This document shows, in pieces, positions 1-11,960 of a DNA stretch of 64,000 nucleotides. The translations under genes and the position numbers were made by a program. The notes beneath the pieces were generated by a model. That model was not told the origin of the DNA and ran no database searches. It worked only from the letters and a program-made list of their open reading frames with translations. Numbering within the stretch: the first letter of the stretch is position 1; every line of letters starts with the position of its first letter. This stretch comes from Misgurnus anguillicaudatus (Eukaryota > Chordata > Actinopteri > Cypriniformes > Cobitidae): assembly GCF_027580225.2 (NCBI RefSeq), contig NC_073346.2, positions 8,582,001 to 8,646,000 on the forward strand, given 5' to 3'.

Positions 1-290
1 GATTCACTTAAATTATATATATTAATCTACACTTATTTTGTCTCATTTTGCTCATCAAAAAAAATAATCTTCAAAATTTAAAATTTGTAAATATTTGTAT
101 ATAAAAATACTAAGTAAAAATGTAATTTGTTGCAGTGTAAACAAATAAAAAATAAAAGGAAAATGTACTGGATATATTAAATATTTATTTTAATATATAT
201 TGATTTTATTTATTTATATACTTACTCTTTATCTACTACTATTTACTATTATTTAGTATTTTAATTAGTAATTTTACTTTCTGTAATTCC

Positions 291-430
291 TGTTGCTCAA
301 CGTAGAGTGTTGCAAGTGCAAAATGTCATGGGTTTGATCTCAGGGAACACACAAACTAATAAAATGTATGCCTTGTAAGTCGCACTGGATTCAACCATCT
401 GCCAGATGAATAAATCTAAATGTATATGCT
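291..430 (+). repeat. tRNA-derived SINE, diverged copy
   Basis: A tRNA-like head contains a B-box-like GGTTTGATCTC, followed by AGGGAACACAC, a GTAAGTCGCACTGGAT segment and a tail with CTGCCAGATGAATAAAT. This order matches the common cyprinid-type tRNA SINE. The A box is degenerate, so I regard it as a dead copy. A second copy lies at 22190-22315. Confidence 0.7.
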
Positions 431-493
431 TTGTCGGTTATGTTTTAAAGGCAAAGTTTACCTCTAAAGCAACCGACAAAATCACTGTTCTCT

Positions 494-832
494 GAGGCCC
501 TGTTCCAAATGGTACACTTCGGACTTGTGGACCTCCACACTTTGATGACATCATGTAGTGCAGACCTTAGGGACCCTTGACGCAAGTCCAAGAGGGTGCG
601 CCGGAGTTGTATTTTGGGACGACTCGAGCGCCACTCCAGAAATAGGAATAGAAGTTGTCAATCAGTGTGAACACCTCACTTCCGTTGTCTGATTGGTCTC
701 TTTCGCAAGGATTTCTGGGTTGGTAAAGTGCACGAAGCCTGCTGCAGTGCGGACTTCGCCGAAGACCGCATCAAGGGTTTAAAGGGGGCGCTGATGCACA
801 CTTCGAAGTGTAAAAATGACAGTTCGGACACC
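494..832. mobile_element. Non-autonomous DNA element (MITE-like)
   Basis: The stretch opens with GGCCCTGTTCCAAATGG and closes with CACTTCGAAGTGT...AGTTCGGACACCC. Its internal composition (ATTTTGGGAC, CCGTTGTCTGATTGGTC, GACTTCGCCGAAGACCGC) resembles a dispersed teleost MITE. The ends are only weakly inverted and no target duplication was found, so the superfamily is not assigned. Confidence 0.45.
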
Positions 833-840
833 CTTTCTTT

Positions 841-1119
841 AAAATACTACTAATCACCTACAAAGCCTTAAATGGCCTAGCGCCCTCGTATATACATGAA
901 TTACTATCAGAATACAATCCACCACGTAAACTGCGATCACAAAATTCTGGTCACTTAATTATCCCTAGAATATCAAAAGTATCTAAAGGTGGTAGATCCT
1001 TTTCCTACTTAGCCCCTAAGCTCTGGAATGATTTACCAAATAATGTTCGAGTATCAGACACAGTCGATCAATTTAAAGCTAAACTTAAAACATTCTTCTT
1101 TAACAAAGCATTCACATAA
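841..1119 (+). pseudogene. LINE ORF2 C-terminal fragment (5'-truncated)
   Basis: An open stretch of about 92 codons ends in TAA at 1117-1119. It reads as the C-terminal tail of a non-LTR retrotransposon reverse transcriptase polyprotein, with the landmarks TYKALNGLAPSYI, a YNPPRKLRS block, FSYLAPKLWNDLP and FKAKLKTFFF. This is the region after the RT domain in L2/CR1/Rex-like fish LINEs. Endonuclease and RT palm are absent, so this is a 5'-truncated, dead copy. The frame stays open over the whole stretch, suggesting moderate age. The sequence downstream to about 1465 looks like its 3' UTR. Confidence 0.85.
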
Positions 1120-1465
1120 AATGTCCAGTAAATGTACTTATCCCGCAATAGTTAGTTTGTCTAGAACAAAGCACTCACATACCTCATATGGGTAATATAC
1201 TATTGCCGCAATAGGTAGCCTGTCTGGAACCGAGCGAATTTTAAACCACAATACCGTATGACACTTACATTACATGCAAACGGCATCTACACTAATAGAA
1301 CTCTGTTTTTTTCTCCCTGTCTCATCCTCGACCCCGAGGACATTGAGACAAACAGACCCAGTTCCTGTTGCTGTGAAGGTCATCACACCACTGATCTACT
1401 GGCTGTTCTTCAACGTGATGCCCAGCCGATGCGTGACCAACGACCACCGGCTGAACCAGATGAGT
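1120..1465 (+). repeat. LINE 3' UTR segment
   Basis: This follows the ORF2 stop directly. It holds the repeated phrase GCAATAG(T/G)TAG and GTCTCATCCTCGACCCCGAGG, and ends near GGCTGAACCAGATGAG. This is 3' UTR sequence of the same LINE type. The expected continuation (CTCTCCCAAGGG..., then the AATTGAATTGA tail) is missing here but occurs at 2890-3171, suggesting a later insertion split one LINE copy. Confidence 0.6.
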
Positions 1466-2101
1466 TAAAGACATTTAGTACCGTGTCTGACACTACATGA
1501 AATACCTCTTTTAGTAATTTTGTGGGAACGGTGTCTAGTATACAGGACGATGATTTGGATGACGTTACTAATTTAGAGAGCTCTTCTATTGTAGTAGGTT
1601 TAAATGACTCAAGATGTTTGTTTGGTAATCTAGTGGATAATGTACTATTGGGTAGAGTGGTGGCTGCTTGCGTAGTTTCTATGTTTTCCCTAATAAACAT
1701 AATTTTGTTAGTAAAGAAGCTCATGAAGTCATCACTATTGTGTTGTAGTCTAATATTGGTTTCTGTTTGTTCTTTGTTTCTAGTCAGTTTCGCAACTGTG
1801 CTAAAAAGGAAACGAGGGTTGTTATGATTTTCTTTAATAAGCGTACTAAGATAGGGAGATCTGGCAGTTTTAATAGCCTGTCTGTAGTGTTGAACACTCT
1901 CTTTCCATGCTGAACGCCATACCTCTAACTTTGTGCTTCGGTAGTTTCTTTCCATTTTTCTAGCTACTTTTTTAAGGGCTGCAGTATGATGGTCATACCA
2001 TGGGGCGGGTGGTTTTTCTTTGATTCTCTTTTTTCGAATGGGAGCAACGGCATCCAACGTGCTAGAGCAGACATTGTTACGTTTTTCTATTATGATATGA
2101 G
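1466..2101 (-). pseudogene. LINE fragment, endonuclease-RT linker (reverse strand)
   Basis: The reverse strand encodes about 210 residues typical of the linker between endonuclease and reverse transcriptase in L2-like LINEs. Landmarks are PIRKKRIKEKPPAPW, an ALKKVARKMERNYR basic stretch, YLSTLIKENHNNPRFLF and the start of the RT region (SKSSSCILDTVPTKLLKEV, then LNVFNSS). The frame runs on at both ends into unrelated DNA: the last residues are antisense to the neighbouring LINE 3' UTR, and the first about 40 are not LINE-like. Catalytic RT motifs are missing. It abuts the forward LINE fragment tail-to-tail. Confidence 0.8.
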
Positions 2102-2770
2102 GAAATGATCTTTGTTTGCATGACAGAGAGAGCAGAGCTGCGCGCGCACGCTTTCTTTCTTTAAACAGTCTCCCTGCTTTTATTACTATAAACAAAACTG
2201 ACTTGATGGCGAAAGGTCGGAAGACCAAATCATATCCACCGAGGAAATGTTTTTCGTGTTGTTACAGTAACACTTTGTTTACAGTTTTGTGCTGCTCAGC
2301 TTGGATTAGAACACAACGCGTCCGACTCGCAAACTGACTCCTTTGAACGGATTCGTTTGAATGAACGTTGAAACAACAGATCTATCCCAACACTAAACTC
2401 ACAAGACGTCACTGTCAGCACAATCAGTGACTTATTGCGCCTCAGAAATGAGAATGTAAATGTGTTTAGAAAGATTTGCCCTAAATAACAGTCTCAACTA
2501 AAAAACATAGCCATTTACTATGTTAACCTTATGATGAATAAATCATTTATCAGGTCTACCAAATAAGTATTTTATCCTACAAAGCAATAAAAGCCATGGT
2601 AAAAAACTAATTAAAGATGATGACAGCAGAGTGTCAGGTAATATCTGTGTCTGATAAATGCATGCTGCAGAGGAGGTTGTAAAACTCTTCAGAAAGACCA
2701 GTCATAATTTTTTTACTTAAATAGTGACATTTTTACATTTAAAATATCTGCTAATGATGAGAACATTTTG
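2102..2770. other. No gene recognised
   Basis: No coding signature or repeat ends that I recognise. The GC-richer 2110-2400 part and the AT-rich remainder probably hold the body of a degraded transposon whose right end lies at about 2880. Confidence 0.3.
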
Positions 2771-2880
2771 ATTATTATTTACATATAGAAAATCGGCAAA
2801 ACATATCGGCCATTGGCTGCCCTGATTTCTAAATATCGGCATCGGCCACAGAAAAAGCCATATCGGTCGACCTCTAAAAT
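2771..2880. repeat. hAT-like transposon end
   Basis: Repeated ATCGGC units end in CATATCGGTCGACCTCTAA. Its complement, TTAGAGGTCGACCGATATG, resembles a terminal motif of a widespread hAT-type element. No matching left terminus was found, so this is one end only. Confidence 0.45.
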
Positions 2881-2889
2881 ATATATTAA

Positions 2890-3171
2890 TTTCTCCCAAG
2901 GGTTTTTGTCCTTCTAGGAGTTTTTCCCACTGGGTTTTCTCCTAGGGGTTTAGGGAGAGTCAGCCAACTTTGGCTTAACTTAAGCACTTTACTGTATACG
3001 TTACATTATTACTACGCTCGCTTGTACGGTTTATCCTTAGCCGCAAAAATCTACTTCTTATATTATCTATTGATTTTCTGTGTTCTCCCCTACATCTACT
3101 CCTGTAAAGCTGCTTTGCAACACTTAACAATTGTGAAAAGCGCTATATAAATCAAATTGAATTGAATTGAA
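2890..3171 (+). repeat. LINE 3' tail with AATTGAATTGA end (copy 1)
   Basis: It starts TTCTCCCAAGGG, passes through ACATTATTACTACGCTCGCT and GTAAAGCTGCTTTGCAACA, and ends AAATTGAATTGAATTGA. This is the 3'-terminal module of an L2/CR1-like teleost LINE, whose short tandem tail replaces poly(A). Copy 2 is at 7173-7483 in the same orientation. Confidence 0.8.
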
Positions 3172-4981
3172 CCCTCAGACTCGTCGACTAAGCGAGCAAG
3201 CCCAATTTCAGGCCACAAGACCAAAAGTCCATATGAAGTGCGCCATTTGGGACAGGGTCAAAATTGACTGTTTAAATAAAGACTTCAAACACTCTCCCAT
3301 CTTCAATTGTTCAGGCAAACATTTAGCCCCACCCCAAACTAACTTCCTCTATTGGTTGAGTCAGAGCTGTTATATCCGGCACAGTCGCTCTTCCTAAGAC
3401 ATTTTGCAGTTCCAGTTAGTGCCACTAGTACTGTAGTGAATAAATGACACACTTCAACTTGAAAATGAATTTGTTTACACAAAATATGCATGCATTGGCC
3501 AAGTCTCGCATTGATAAAACCCTTTGAGCGGGCAATATGAGCAATAGTGTTTTGCTGAATACTTTTAAAAGGATTTGAGAGAGGAACGTGGCGTGCGTCC
3601 AGAAGAGGGCTTTAGAAAATCTATCAATTTGCAAACACACTTAGCGCGGCTACGGCGGCGAGTCTCCTTCAACACAAACCAAAAGAAATCTTCTGCCTCT
3701 CTATACTTCACCAAAGCACCCCACTTGTGATGTAATTTCCTTCCCTCCATGAGCTCTCTTTCACTCGCTCTCCGCCGCTATCGAGCCGAACGAACAGAGG
3801 CAGAGAAAGGCAATTCCAGCAGTGACAGAAAACTGCCCACTCGTCCACATAAAATTAGAAAAGCTGTTCGTGTTTTTATCGTACAGATTTCGCCGGGTTT
3901 TATTGCTAAATACTAAAGCACTGCAGGCTGGTCTAAGCTTCCACGTTGGCCGGCCCAGATATCGGCTATAAGCTGACAAGTAATTAAACCGGCATATCTG
4001 TAACAACTGTCACCTCTTATTTCTGTGGAGTCTGGATGTAAACCAACAGCAAGAAAGCAGAAAAAAGGAGTTAGGGAGGAGAGAAGGAGAAAAGAGGAGG
4101 ATAAATGAGCGAGAGGCTTCAGCATCGTCCGCAGAATGATTTAGCAGACTTGAGCATTTAAGGGATTGTCTGAGATATAGACACGGCCAAAAATGCTTTC
4201 CCCAATTAATAGGAGGTTGATGGATATCATATAAGGTATACAACACTTTTAAGGCAGACAGGCATACAATGCATGTGAATGCTTTAGAGGTGCTGCTGTT
4301 TTGGGCCACTGGTGATGTCACCGAAGCAGTAAAGAGAGTCTAACATGGCTCAGAATGGCATGTAGAAGACACGCAGCCTTGTCCTGTACTTCCTTTGACA
4401 CGGACCGCAATCACAGAAACATAGAAGGATGTGCTAGGTAAAAAAACAACAACATTGTTTACAACCAAACAAACAAAAGTTCAGTGAGTAACACTGACAG
4501 CAGTGTCACTGGGGTATACATGGTGACCCCACTGCAGAGAAGAAATATAAATCAAAAGGGTTTCTATTTATAACTATATGTAACTCCACCTACTGTATGT
4601 GCTCAGTTGTGTGAGTGGACAGGTTAAGCTCATGACAGAAAATGTATTTATGTGAAAATTTAGTTGTTGTTTTTAACTGATGTCGATATGTCATCTGAAA
4701 ACTTGAATATTGACAAATTTATTTATTTTTGATAGGCTTCTCTGCTACAACATACACAGTGTTGACCAATAGAGGGGCATGTTGTCACACTACACGGTAA
4801 GTTGTCACATTAGTGAACTGCAAATAGAGACTCTATTGTGGCTTTTTAGCTAAATTTAAACAGCAGAATTAAAAAAAAAACATAAAATGTGAAAGTTAAT
4901 ATAAACAATTGTTTGTTCAACAGAATTGTGTTTGTAAAAATAAAGTGATACTAAAAAAGAGGGGCAATAAAATTTTGAATT
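3172..4981. other. Repeat-poor non-coding stretch; nothing coding
   Basis: No transposon ends recognised. The 3700-4330 part has balanced composition and motifs such as AAGTAATTAAACCGG and CAACTGTCACC, so it is a weak candidate for conserved regulatory DNA. The open frames here are short, overlap on both strands and look like chance. Confidence 0.25.
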
Positions 4982-5190
4982 TTAAGGGAATAGAATTTAA
5001 GGGAATTTTGTCATCATAAACTCACCCTTATTTTGTACTAAACCTGTATTCTGTTAAACACAAAATAAGTTATTTTGAGAAATTATGGTGTGCACACAGT
5101 TGACGTATAGCCTAGAATTGACTTATAGTATAACCCTAACCCTAACTCCTACTATGAAAGTCAATGGGTATTGTAAACTGCAGGGCCAGA
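4982..5190. repeat. Degraded TTAA-type MITE fragment
   Basis: The order GTCATCATAAACTCACCCTTAT, AACCTGTATTCTGTTAAACACAAAATAAG, then AGTCAATGGGTA parallels the better preserved element at 30274-30558. It lacks intact ends. Confidence 0.45.
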
Positions 5191-7172
5191 GTGGGACTCA
5201 TTTTTAGCCCGGGAGTTTTGTGCCTAAGACTAGCTCACTTTAGTTCATGACTTACTATATTAAATAATATCATTAAATCCTCAGTAGTATATCGTCGCTG
5301 CCCGATGAAACTCACGTTTGTCCGAAACGGTTACTTTTCAGGAAGTGAAAAAAACACTGTATTTCAAAAGCAGTTGAATGTAATGTTGTTATACTTGGTA
5401 CAGCATCTTTACATGTAAACATATTCTTGCCAGTGTAACGATATAATCCACATTTTACCAAAATTGAGTTTAAATGGACATACGTGTATATTTTACAGTA
5501 ACGGTGGTGGATACGCATTCTTCCGATCATTAATTAGAATGGCCAAGTCACGTTTCATATTGACAGATGAATACGCTCAGTTTATTAAATAGCCTATGTC
5601 TTAGTTTATTAAATACGCTTAGCTATTTTAATATTAATTATATATTTATTAAATGTCTCTTGCAAACTATGAAGGGACAATGAATCAATACACTGACATG
5701 GTAATGCTAGACAGATACTTTGTTTGCACAGTCCTACCGTAATTTTGTCACTCGTAGACGTACGTCTGGCGTCAGGGAGGAAATGGTTACGTCGATGAAG
5801 GAAAGTCATTGTCTCACCAGGCTATGTTTATTCGGCTATCCAGTGCTGAGCTTCAATGAAACTTCACGAGACCGGCGAGATGCTTCCACAGGGAGGGAGA
5901 TACGCAAGCGTGATTGACAGCTTTGACACCAAATGGATATCGGTGAAAATCAGATGACATGATTTCACAACTTTTCATTGGCCATTTAGATATGTGAAGC
6001 ATATTGTATACGGAAATGAACCTGGACATTCAACCCGTCGAAAAATCTCAAAATCGACAAAATGGACATACGTGGTTTTCATCGGACAGCGACGATATAC
6101 AGTATGTCTGCAATAGTGCATTGTTTTCTGCAGCCTTGCAATTAATTGTATTTTTCAAATATATAATTTCCAATTCACTGGAAATACAGAAGCTTAAACA
6201 ATTATGACTTTTTCGATAATTGTGCAGCCCTACCATAAGGTATTTTTATATTATTCAATTAAGCTATTTTTCAAAAACTACTGAAAGGGAACTTCTCAAA
6301 GAGAATGAGACGTGGTCTGGTAACCATATGCTCACTTTCTCTTGTATTTGAGGCGTGGTTTACTAATGCCCGGAGCCGTTTATTGGGCGCTACGAATGTC
6401 AATCAAATGCAACTGTACATAGCTCATAGCCAATCGTTTCAATTATACCAGATGACGTATGTAGAGCGACATCAATTCAAACGTAAATGACTTTTATCGG
6501 GCAAGTGTGCACACAGCTGAAAGCTATGCAACTAAACTGGTAGCTGTAGATTGATATTGAAAAGCAACACATTTTAGTGGCACTATGACAACCACAGTAC
6601 AGGCATAATGACAATATGATTTTAATAAATACCACTTACCATTTATAAGTTAATTGTAATTTGTCGACGATGCCTAGCAGGTTGGTCCTATAAAAACTTC
6701 TCTTGCCATATACAAACATCCTTCTTGAATGTGAAAATGTTTAACGCCAAAAGTTGCTCTTTTTTAAATAAACTTGCGTTCAAAACTATTTAGAACACTA
6801 TCTAAGGCTGCATCGAAAAGTAACTTCGCATCTGTTGCCGTGTTATAACAAATAACAAAACTGCTTCGGTGTGTCGCATAGACGATGTTGTCATAGTCTT
6901 GCTGCCCCCTCCCCGTTCTGTGATTGGTACCCTAATAAATTTGCGCGCAAGGCAGCATGGGGAAACCCAGGCTAGTTTTCCCCTATTTTTCTATAAAAAA
7001 AAAATGGTGGGTCTTTAGATTATCTGTTGGGTTGAAAAAGTTTGTAAATCTGTGATATATGCACAAGCAAGTATACAGGGGAAACGGATGACAAAATTAA
7101 AATACTTATCTTGATTTGAAGTACTTAGATCATGTATATTGATAGTATCTATAGTATATCCTCTATAGAATT
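5191..7172. other. Unassigned non-coding DNA with a transposon end
   Basis: No gene seen. At 6215-6234, AATTGTGCAGCCCTACC is the complement of a hAT-like terminus (GGTAGGGCTGCACAATT), with no partner identified. The rest is AT-rich with short chance frames. Confidence 0.3.
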
Positions 7173-7483
7173 AGCTATGTCTGGCTCTCTCTCAAGGTTT
7201 TTTTCCCTAGGACTTTTTCCTCCTGTCTAAAAAGCCGGGAGGTTTATTCTCCTAGGAAGTTTTTTTCAATCCATAGGGAGTCAGCTGACATTGGCTTAAC
7301 TTATCACCCTCTTCTATATATTACATTATTACTACGCTCGCTAGAAAGCTTTAATCTCAGCCGCTGTACTCTACTGCTTATGTTGTCACCTATTTGTCTG
7401 TGTTTTCTCTTTCACTTTTATTAACGTAAAGCTGCTTTGAAACAATTAAACAATTGTTATATATAAATAAAATTGAATTAAAT
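7173..7483 (+). repeat. LINE 3' tail with AATTGAAT end (copy 2)
   Basis: Same module as 2890-3171: GGCTCTCTCTCAAGG, ACATTATTACTACGCTCGCT, GTAAAGCTGCTTTGAAACA, then AAATTGAATTAAAT. It is a 5'-truncated LINE insertion consisting of 3' UTR only. Confidence 0.8.
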
Positions 7484-7487
7484 ATTG

Positions 7488-7762
7488 TCAATTATACCAC
7501 GTGTCTGTTGAATCCTGTATTCTGATTGGTTGAGAAATGTTCCATGGGTATGCATTAATTTCTGATAGCCGCACACCTAACTTGTCAAATGTCCTAAAAA
7601 TAGGCACCAGAGCAATGTTTGTGGTAACCGTGGTATAAGAGGTATAATTGACTCCGGTCCTTTGAATTGTTTGAAAGTAATGCACACTCGCGGTGTAATG
7701 CATTGCACCTTGGGTGTGCATTATTTTCTTATAGTTCAGTGGCCCGTCGTCAATTATTCCTT
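7488..7762. mobile_element. MITE with AATTATACCAC / GTCAATTATTCC ends
   Basis: The segment starts TCAATTATACCACGTG and ends GTCGTCAATTATTCC, with an internal GTGGTATAAGAGGTATAATTGACTCCGG near 7623-7652. This fits a degraded foldback-type MITE. It sits directly after the LINE tail. Confidence 0.5.
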
Positions 7763-8689
7763 ACATAACATAATGTAGGCCTACTATGTGTAAAAAATAA
7801 ATATATAATGAACTTTCACAATTTAAATTTTGTTTTACTTTAACTTAAACATCATATTCATCTGAAACTTACTTTTTTCCTATAAACTGAGATATTTTTC
7901 ATCAAATAGATTTTTGTTCTTTTTGCAATAGACAATAATGATAATTCATAGATGATTCATTGATACATCTATGATTTAGATTTTAAAGAAATACCTTTTC
8001 CTTTAGAGGCCGTTCGCATCATGTCACGCTCAAGTTTATTTAAGCTCACTCAAATATAGACTCGTGTTCACAGCGAGTGGGACCGGTAGTAAAGGCAGAC
8101 AGTGAGCCCTTTGAAAAGCAGAAGAAAGCGCGTCTTGCAATTTCTATGTGACTTAGATGTTTGGACTCTAAAGCAAGAATTCTTCCAAAAACCGGTCGGG
8201 AGTGTGGACACCATTAACTTGGCCATGAAGAGGTGGGGACATCTCCCATCCACAAATTACGCGTGTGGGGCTGCTGTGAATGCAGGAAGCCTAAGGACAG
8301 CAACCTTCAACCCCGTGGCATGACAACACCGGCCCTAGTAAACTCCCTGCATGACATTGAGTAAATAATAACAGATACTATCCCTTTTAGGTGTTTTAAA
8401 TGAACAAACATTCAAAAGTTGGTCTAAAAAGCACAAGAATTTAATTATTATTAACTCAAAATATTGTAGTAACCTGGAGACATAAAAAAAGAGCCCTTGC
8501 GACAACAAACCCATGTGACAACCTGTTCTCCCCTACATCTAATGTATATTAATCATTACCATTTCAAAACATCTGTGCTATTCTCCTACAAAATCTTTAG
8601 TAGAGAAGATCCGGATAAAAAACGAGAACAACAAAGTCTGTCAGTCACAATAAAGCGACGACACATACTTCACAAAACACAGGAGTTCA
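7763..8689. other. Unassigned non-coding DNA
   Basis: AT-rich flanks surround a 70-codon frame at 8102-8323, which shows no domain I recognise and no splice context. Nothing else identified. Confidence 0.25.
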
Positions 8690-9830
8690 ACTAAACGCAG
8701 AATTCCAGAAACGACACAAGTAAATAGCAGTTAATTACAAACGAGAGCGTGTCGGGGCCACGGGAGACCCGCTGGCATGAATATCAATCAGACCTCCGGG
8801 GCTCTCACCTGCTTACCCACGGGCCTGAACACAAACGCTAGGCAAGTTTCAAAAACAAGCCTCTGTACACACCAGCTTATAGGATTACAAAGATTTAAAA
8901 TGAGAGAGAGAGCGAGATTGACAGGGCAGCACATGCACGAGGTTGGCATCTGCATTAGAAAGTCTCTTCACCCCTGGAGGTCTGATTGAAGGACGCATTT
9001 GATAGATATAGATTTACGCTAGATCAGGTTGTCGTCAACTAATTCATCTTGCCGATTTCGAGAAAGACAGATCGGTAGGTACACACAAATTAAGCGGCAC
9101 TCGAAGAACATGATCTGATCTAATCTATTATCATTATGTGACAGAGAAAAACGTGTAAAATAGCTTGAAATAGCTTCAGCGGCATGTCATCACATTGCTC
9201 CAATAATTCCACTGATCTCCAAATGTTTATTTATTCACACTGTTAAGTAGGGAGGAAACTATCTGCGTCTAGCACGATTAATTTACTGCCATTTCAAGAG
9301 TTTCGCATTTCTTCGCAACATGAGGTTTAGCACTTGTGTCGTCTATGCCGTTAATGCGAAACTCGCCCCGCACGTCTCTCGCGGCTACGGCAATGAAACG
9401 GAAAATAATCGTTTGTAATTCAATGGAGCAATCTTGACTCATTTAGTTGTGCTAAGGGCTGAGGGGTACAGACAAAGCACACGGCGTAACACAGCCGAGC
9501 TCATTATGCCTGCTTTAAAACTATTTGCAATTCAAGGCCATACAGAGTGGTGGGGAGAGGCAGGCGTGCACCCGCCTTCAAAGACGACGGCCAGGAGTGA
9601 CCCTACAGCCCATTTCTGGGGTCAAATCCCTGATGAGGACTGGTGAGACCCAATTAAAATAAATTTGAAAACAATCTAACTGCAGGCGGCTCCTGCCAGC
9701 GCTTACAGAACATCCGTGCCGCCGTGACCCCGAGCTAACATGATATTTCTGCAAATTGCTAAATAGTTTGGCAGGAGGTGGTGGCACACGGCTAAGGTAA
9801 ATGACAGGCCACAAGAGTAATTACAACTGA
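8690..9830. other. Repeat-poor block, candidate conserved non-coding DNA
   Basis: This is 1.1 kb of balanced composition without recognisable transposon ends or microsatellites. It has homeodomain-like ATTA cores (GTTAATTACAAACG, AGAGTAATTACAACTG) and AT/GC mixed texture. Open frames inside (e.g. 8777-8989, 9434-9646) lack domains. Regulatory function is inference only. Confidence 0.3.
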
Positions 9831-10908
9831 GGTGCGAAAAACTATTTTACCATTTTGTGTGTGTTGCGAATCATGCAAAAGTTCCCTATTACTGTGAATG
9901 GACTAAAATGTAAATGGAGTTTCTTAAAGAAAATGTAAGAGTAGAAAAAAAGATTAGAAAAAAGTTACACGAATGTAAACGTGTGCACTAATTTAAAACA
10001 ATTTGCAATTTCCGCACCTATAAATATGATTAAAAAAGTATAGTCTAAAAATAAAATAAAATGTGCCGAGGTCGATTTCATTATGTGATCCGTACACAAA
10101 TCACAACAAAAACGGTGCCCGATAATTTCACTACGATCACTCACACTTTGCTGTGTCTCAATAAGAAAAACAGAGCCTCAGGTTTGGAGCGGGCTGCTGG
10201 TGCACCTTATCAGTGGCAGACTGATTTTGACTGGGCTGACAGTGACACAAGTAATCCATCATGTCATCATCAGCACTGACGGATGTAGAAGCGTCATCCA
10301 AGCGCCAGCGTTCCGAGACAACGACATCGGGGGCAGGAAGCAAAGTAACACTTAACCTCCGATCACCACCCGGCTCATCTGCCTGTGCGTCACCATCCGT
10401 ACACCCGCTTGCCCGCCATCGAGCCCGCTCTGCTTGACAGCAAATCTATGGGAACGTTCGCGTTCTCCAATCACGACAAGCTAACCCTGCAATCATAACA
10501 GACTGAGAGAGAGGCCACCTGATACAGCGCTGTAATCCAAAGGGGTCAGGTACTACATCTGTAGGGTGCATGGAAATGTTAATAACTAATGCCACTCTGT
10601 TTGATGGGAAAAGTAAAACAAGGCATGGCCAATGCTGTCGTGTCAGTTGCACATGTACAGTTGTTTGTATCATAGTCAAAATCCAGCTTAAACCGAATTG
10701 GTGACATTTGGATGTTGTAACGTTATTTAACACTAAATCCAATAAAACACATATTTTACTTTTCATAATAAGTATTGAGTAACTAGTTTACTTCTAACAT
10801 GGCTTCTTAATGGAGGTTGGAGGCATTTTGGTAACAGAACTGAATGTAACAGGACTAAGTTTTTAGCACAGATTAAGCAAATATGCTGTTTTCAGTAGTT
10901 TTTATTAA
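9831..10908. other. Non-coding; GC-richer 10060-10560 part
   Basis: No transposon ends seen. The 10230-10560 part is GC-rich and repeat-poor (candidate conserved non-coding DNA). The remainder is AT-rich and unremarkable. Frames of 106 aa or less overlap on both strands and are taken as chance. Confidence 0.25.
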
Positions 10909-11848
10909 ATAGCACCTAGGAACAAAAGGAACAACTTCCGAAGTAAACGATGATGCGAGATATTATCTCCAACGTAAATCTCTTTTCTTGGACTACAACA
11001 AACACACGGATTGTATGCAACAGTTTCCTTCCTTGGCCAGTTGAGGTGGACACAACGGTTATGATCATAAGTGCTCCTGCTTCTGAAATACCGCCTGTAA
11101 GTAGTCTATGTTATCATATTTTAAAAATTTACTCTTGACTAAACCATGATTCGAGCAGTGCAGAGTAGCATTTGTTGTTTGTCGTTTCTACGATCACAAA
11201 TGCAGACATGGTTTTAATGTTTTAGTATCCTTACCTTACCAATCTGGTACGTTCTGCTAAGCCGTGCAGGCAAAATTGACTTGGTATACACAAAAATATT
11301 TTTTACATCTTATAAGATTTTAAAAATGTGATAGACCAAAAACATGAGGATACAAAAATCCTAGATTTAACCGTTTTGCTAAAATAATCTGTAGAACCAT
11401 CGCGATACTCGGGACATAGCTAGGATTGTCGGAAGGGGGGAAATCGGCCCAAAATCAGCCCGATTATATTTTGGTGTGTACCCAGCCTTAGCCATCTGCA
11501 TTTTCTGGATCAGATTCGGCTCGTATTGATAAGGTAGTAAAGACGATATTAACCCCTGTCAGTATTGCATTGGGACAGAGTAAGGAGCGTCAAATTTCCG
11601 GCTGACATCAGAGGTATTCAGGCCAATCACAACATACAGATTAGCTGGCCAATCAGGGACACAGAGCTTTTTAGATCGATGCGCTTTGTACAAAATCAGA
11701 GCATTTTAGGAAGGCAAGATATCTGGAGCTACAAAAATGTATGGTATGTGAAAAATAATTTTTTTTTAACCATAAACCACGCAAACACATTGTATTATAC
11801 CAAATACACAAAATAACGATGTTTTTTTAAAAATGAAATAGGCGCTCA
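10909..11848 (-). mobile_element. MITE family E, reverse copy with a nested insertion
   Basis: Both ends carry the inverted motif AGCACCTA / TAGGCGCT. On the reverse strand the internal order (CACAATGTGTTTGCGTG-like, GATTGGCCAGCTAATCTG, TGTGTTTGTTGTAGTCC) matches copies at 33785-34265, 43150-43803 and 55220-56590. Between 11110 and 11490 it carries extra DNA, including the terminus GTGTGTACCCAGCC typical of another DNA element. No coding capacity. Confidence 0.65.
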
Positions 11849-11960
11849 TAAATGTTTTTAATTATATTGTTTTAATTTGGTGTTACATTAACATACAGAG
11901 CACTTTGTTTAATAATAAAATGTATTTTAGCGTTCATTTTCGTGCATTTGTATAAATTTA

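Noticed and set aside
291..430. Functional tRNA gene
   Set aside because: Cloverleaf cannot be completed, the A box is degenerate and a SINE tail follows.
841..2228. 5' inversion by twin priming of a single LINE
   Set aside because: Twin priming would place the inverted 5' part before the sense 3' part. Here the reverse fragment follows the sense 3' UTR.
1410..2228. Taking the whole 272-codon reverse frame as LINE protein
   Set aside because: The first about 40 and last about 15 residues are read-through into unrelated DNA; only the middle is LINE-like.
3761..4321. Overlapping reverse frames as a small gene
   Set aside because: Three short overlapping frames without domain, start context or splice signals.
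5131..5148. Telomere-like CCCTAACCCTAAC
   Set aside because: Two units only, in an MITE fragment; not an interstitial telomere.
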